Below are positions 62,702 through 64,000 of a DNA stretch of 64,000 nt, piece after piece; position 1 is the stretch's first letter; every line of letters begins with the position of its first letter. The notes under the pieces are model-generated. The model saw nothing but the letters and a program-made list of their open reading frames with translations, did no database searches and had not been told where the DNA came from. Both the position numbers and the translations under genes were made by a program. Origin of the DNA: Hyphomicrobiales bacterium (lineage in GTDB: Bacteria > Pseudomonadota > Alphaproteobacteria > Rhizobiales > JAJFHR01); contig JAJFHS010000030.1 of the NCBI GenBank assembly GCA_021775475.1, forward strand, positions 1 to 64,000, in the 5' to 3' direction.

Positions 62702-63115
62702 ATGTACGACGACAACAATATTTTTGCCAAAATTCTCAAAGGCGACATTCCCAGCCACAAAATCTATGAAGATGACACTACATACGCATTTCTCGATGTC
62801 ATGCCACGCAGCGACGGCCATACGCTGGTGATCCCCAAGGCTGATGCCACCGGACTGCTTGATGCCAGCGGACAAGTTATCGCCAACTGCATGGCGACAA
62901 TACAAATGCTCGCACCAAAAATTGTAGACGCCATGGGGGCTGATGGTTTTTTGATACAACAATTTAACGGCGAAGCTGCCGGGCAGACGGTTTTTCACCT
63001 GCATTTCCACATTGTGCCACGTAAACTCGGGCAAAGCCTGCGGCCTCATGCGGGCGAGATGGCAGATCCCGAAACATTAGCCTCCCATGCGCATATTATC
63101 CGCGCGGCTCTTTAG
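62702..63115 (+). CDS. HIT-family protein
   Basis: 137 residues, a nucleotide hydrolase or transferase of the histidine-triad type. The active site is FHLHFHIVPR (about 98-107), and the N-terminus NNIFAKILKGDIPSHKIYEDD is standard for the Hint/HinT branch. It is cotranscribed with the DUF482 gene. The last 39 bases overlap the convergent gene that follows. Confidence 0.95.
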   Translation: MYDDNNIFAKILKGDIPSHKIYEDDTTYAFLDVMPRSDGHTLVIPKADATGLLDASGQVIANCMATIQMLAPKIVDAMGADGFLIQQFNGEAAGQTVFHLHFHIVPRKLGQSLRPHAGEMADPETLASHAHIIRAAL

Positions 63116-63622
63116 CTCGTCTTTTGGGTCCGGTGCGCCGGTTTTCAACACATAAAACTTTTCATGTAATTGATTGAGACTATTATCGCTGAGCAGATGT
63201 TCATGGCCGAGAAACAATTTGCACAAAAATTGATCATAGCGTTCAAGTTCTGCCACAAGATCATCGCTTTTGTTTTCGCTCACTTGCACAGCGGTAATCA
63301 GCCAGCTTGCCGTAATACCGTAGCCGTACATCAAGGTTTTTCGTCCGCTACCTCTGGCTTTTCGCGCACTGTTGGAAAATTGCTGCGACAACAGCCGCGC
63401 ACCATCAGGATGCAGGCGATAGCGAATGTCTGCCAGAACCAGCGCCAAGGGTTCGCGCGCCTCGGGCCAGCACGAAATCATCCGCATGGTGATACCCAGA
63501 CTTAAAGCAGCAGCCTCGCGAAACACTTCATGCTCATCTGGTTGAGCCTGAAGATAATTCTGCACATCAACGAGTATTTGATCACTCAAATGATGATTTT
63601 TGAAAAATCCGAACATGGCCAT
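63077..63622 (-). CDS. Hypothetical cytoplasmic protein
   Basis: 181 residues from the ATG at 63622; a second ATG lies at 63616. The open frame extends to 63715, but those codons run into the palindromic repeat (MDPRVKPKDDG), so they are not used. The protein is helical and soluble, with conserved-looking stretches FREAAALSLGITMRMISCWPEAREPLALVLAD and YGYGITASWLITAVQVSE. Unrecognised. It overlaps the HIT gene convergently by 39 bases. Confidence 0.6.
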   Translation of the reverse strand: MAMFGFFKNHHLSDQILVDVQNYLQAQPDEHEVFREAAALSLGITMRMISCWPEAREPLALVLADIRYRLHPDGARLLSQQFSNSARKARGSGRKTLMYGYGITASWLITAVQVSENKSDDLVAELERYDQFLCKLFLGHEHLLSDNSLNQLHEKFYVLKTGAPDPKDELKSRADNMRMGG

Positions 63623-63684
63623 TAACACCGCAATCCTGATATGATAAAGCGTGTATAAATTGACGGATTGAAAAACTTTCCACC

Positions 63685-63800
63685 CGTCATCCTTGGGCTT
63701 GACCCGGGGATCCATTCCTCTGGATTATCAACATAAAGATAATTTCATGTTCTGGCTCAGGGCTGCACTATGGATCCCCGGGTCAAACCCGAGGATGACG
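63685..63800. repeat. 116-bp REPIN-like element, second copy
   Basis: Arms at 63685-63715 and 63770-63800 are inverted copies of the same 31-bp palindrome, with three differences between them. In inverted orientation its spacer shares both ends with the 23.4-kb copy (CCATAG.GC, TGAGC and AGAGGAATGG-type matches). It lies upstream of the unknown gene, between it and the rightward partial gene. Confidence 0.85.
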
Positions 63801-63882
63801 GTTTAGGGGAATTTCTCCAAACTCGACACACTTTATCATAATTCAAATTCATCTGATTATTATAACAGAAACAACACAGAAA

Positions 63883-64000
63883 ATGCCAGATAACTTCATT
63901 ATAACCCCTTATTATATCGATGAATATTTTCCTGAACTTGAAGCACTGCCCGTTGCCTCCCCCACCCTCAACAGCAATATTTCCACCACTGGCGATCTTC
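63883..64000 (+). CDS. Start of a truncated gene, possibly an arginase-family protein
   Basis: Only the first 39 codons are in the window, from the ATG at 63883. The N-terminus (PYYIDEYFPELEALP, then LN) resembles the opening of some rhizobial arginase/formimidoylglutamase-like proteins, which have a similar phrase before the conserved core. The core metal-binding motifs are beyond the window, so this is a weak suggestion. The region 63801-63882 shows no gene. Confidence 0.35.
   Translation, partial: MPDNFIITPYYIDEYFPELEALPVASPTLNSNISTTGDL

Noticed and set aside
63623-63715. N-terminal extension MDPRVKPKDDG of the last leftward gene
   Set aside because: This peptide is the translation of the palindromic repeat arm and recurs wherever such repeats lie before a gene; the real start is the ATG at 63622.

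Overview
The window is a stretch of alphaproteobacterial chromosome, most likely from the order Hyphomicrobiales (Rhizobiales); I cannot name the genus. Three things point there: the gene order ruvX-pyrB-pyrC'-plsY-dprA-topA-rnr-DUF983-NUDIX-rpmG, the pleD-divK / DUF3572 / dinB cluster, and lineage-typical families (EipB/DUF1849, BA14K, DUF3126 beside cysE, a DinB with an N-terminal zinc-finger extension).

Positions 1-7123 are the right-hand part of an integrated mobile element. It ends at a duplicated 3' fragment of a tRNA-Thr(TGT) gene, next to a tyrosine integrase. The intact tRNA and the left end lie outside the window. Its genes include a secreted thermonuclease, a NYN-domain protein behind two tandem hairpins, and a leftward operon encoding an excisionase-like HTH protein, a small unknown protein, a Spo11/TopoVI-A-like TOPRIM protein and a phage-like protein. 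Two pairs of perfect 11-bp inverted repeats precede that operon. This is the most unusual part of the window.

Positions 7.3-31 kb hold mixed metabolic and regulatory genes. They include a ThDP enzyme plus aminotransferase with a LysR regulator, two EamA exporters, a WYL regulator facing an unknown gene, a universal stress protein, cysE and DUF3126, two alpha/beta hydrolases facing a zf-CHCC protein and an FAD monooxygenase, and mmsA with a divergent LysR. An Aer-like PAS protein sits beside a soluble chemotaxis transducer, preceded by a decayed PAS duplicate. There are also an AraC regulator and two response-regulator-like proteins in which the phospho-acceptor Asp appears to be Asn.

Positions 31-51 kb are core housekeeping genes: ruvX, pyrB with a dihydroorotase homologue lacking its metal ligands, plsY, dprA, topA, rnr, DUF983, NUDIX, rpmG, an aldehyde dehydrogenase, pleD-divK, DUF3572, a HAD protein, a ROK kinase and dinB. 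A compact structured RNA candidate lies at about 45.44-45.60 kb, between the aldehyde dehydrogenase and pleD.

Positions 51-64 kb hold a TPR-methyltransferase fusion and an MFS/NTF2-like operon facing an HTH-GAF regulator across two tandem 21-bp palindromes. EipB follows, then a D-glycerate dehydrogenase, a RidA protein, a divergent FolD homologue lacking the catalytic lysine, a glycerophosphodiesterase, a BA14K-like protein, a GNAT/DUF482 protein, a HIT protein, an unknown protein and the start of a partial gene. A dispersed palindromic repeat occurs three times; two copies are 116-bp paired (REPIN-like) units.
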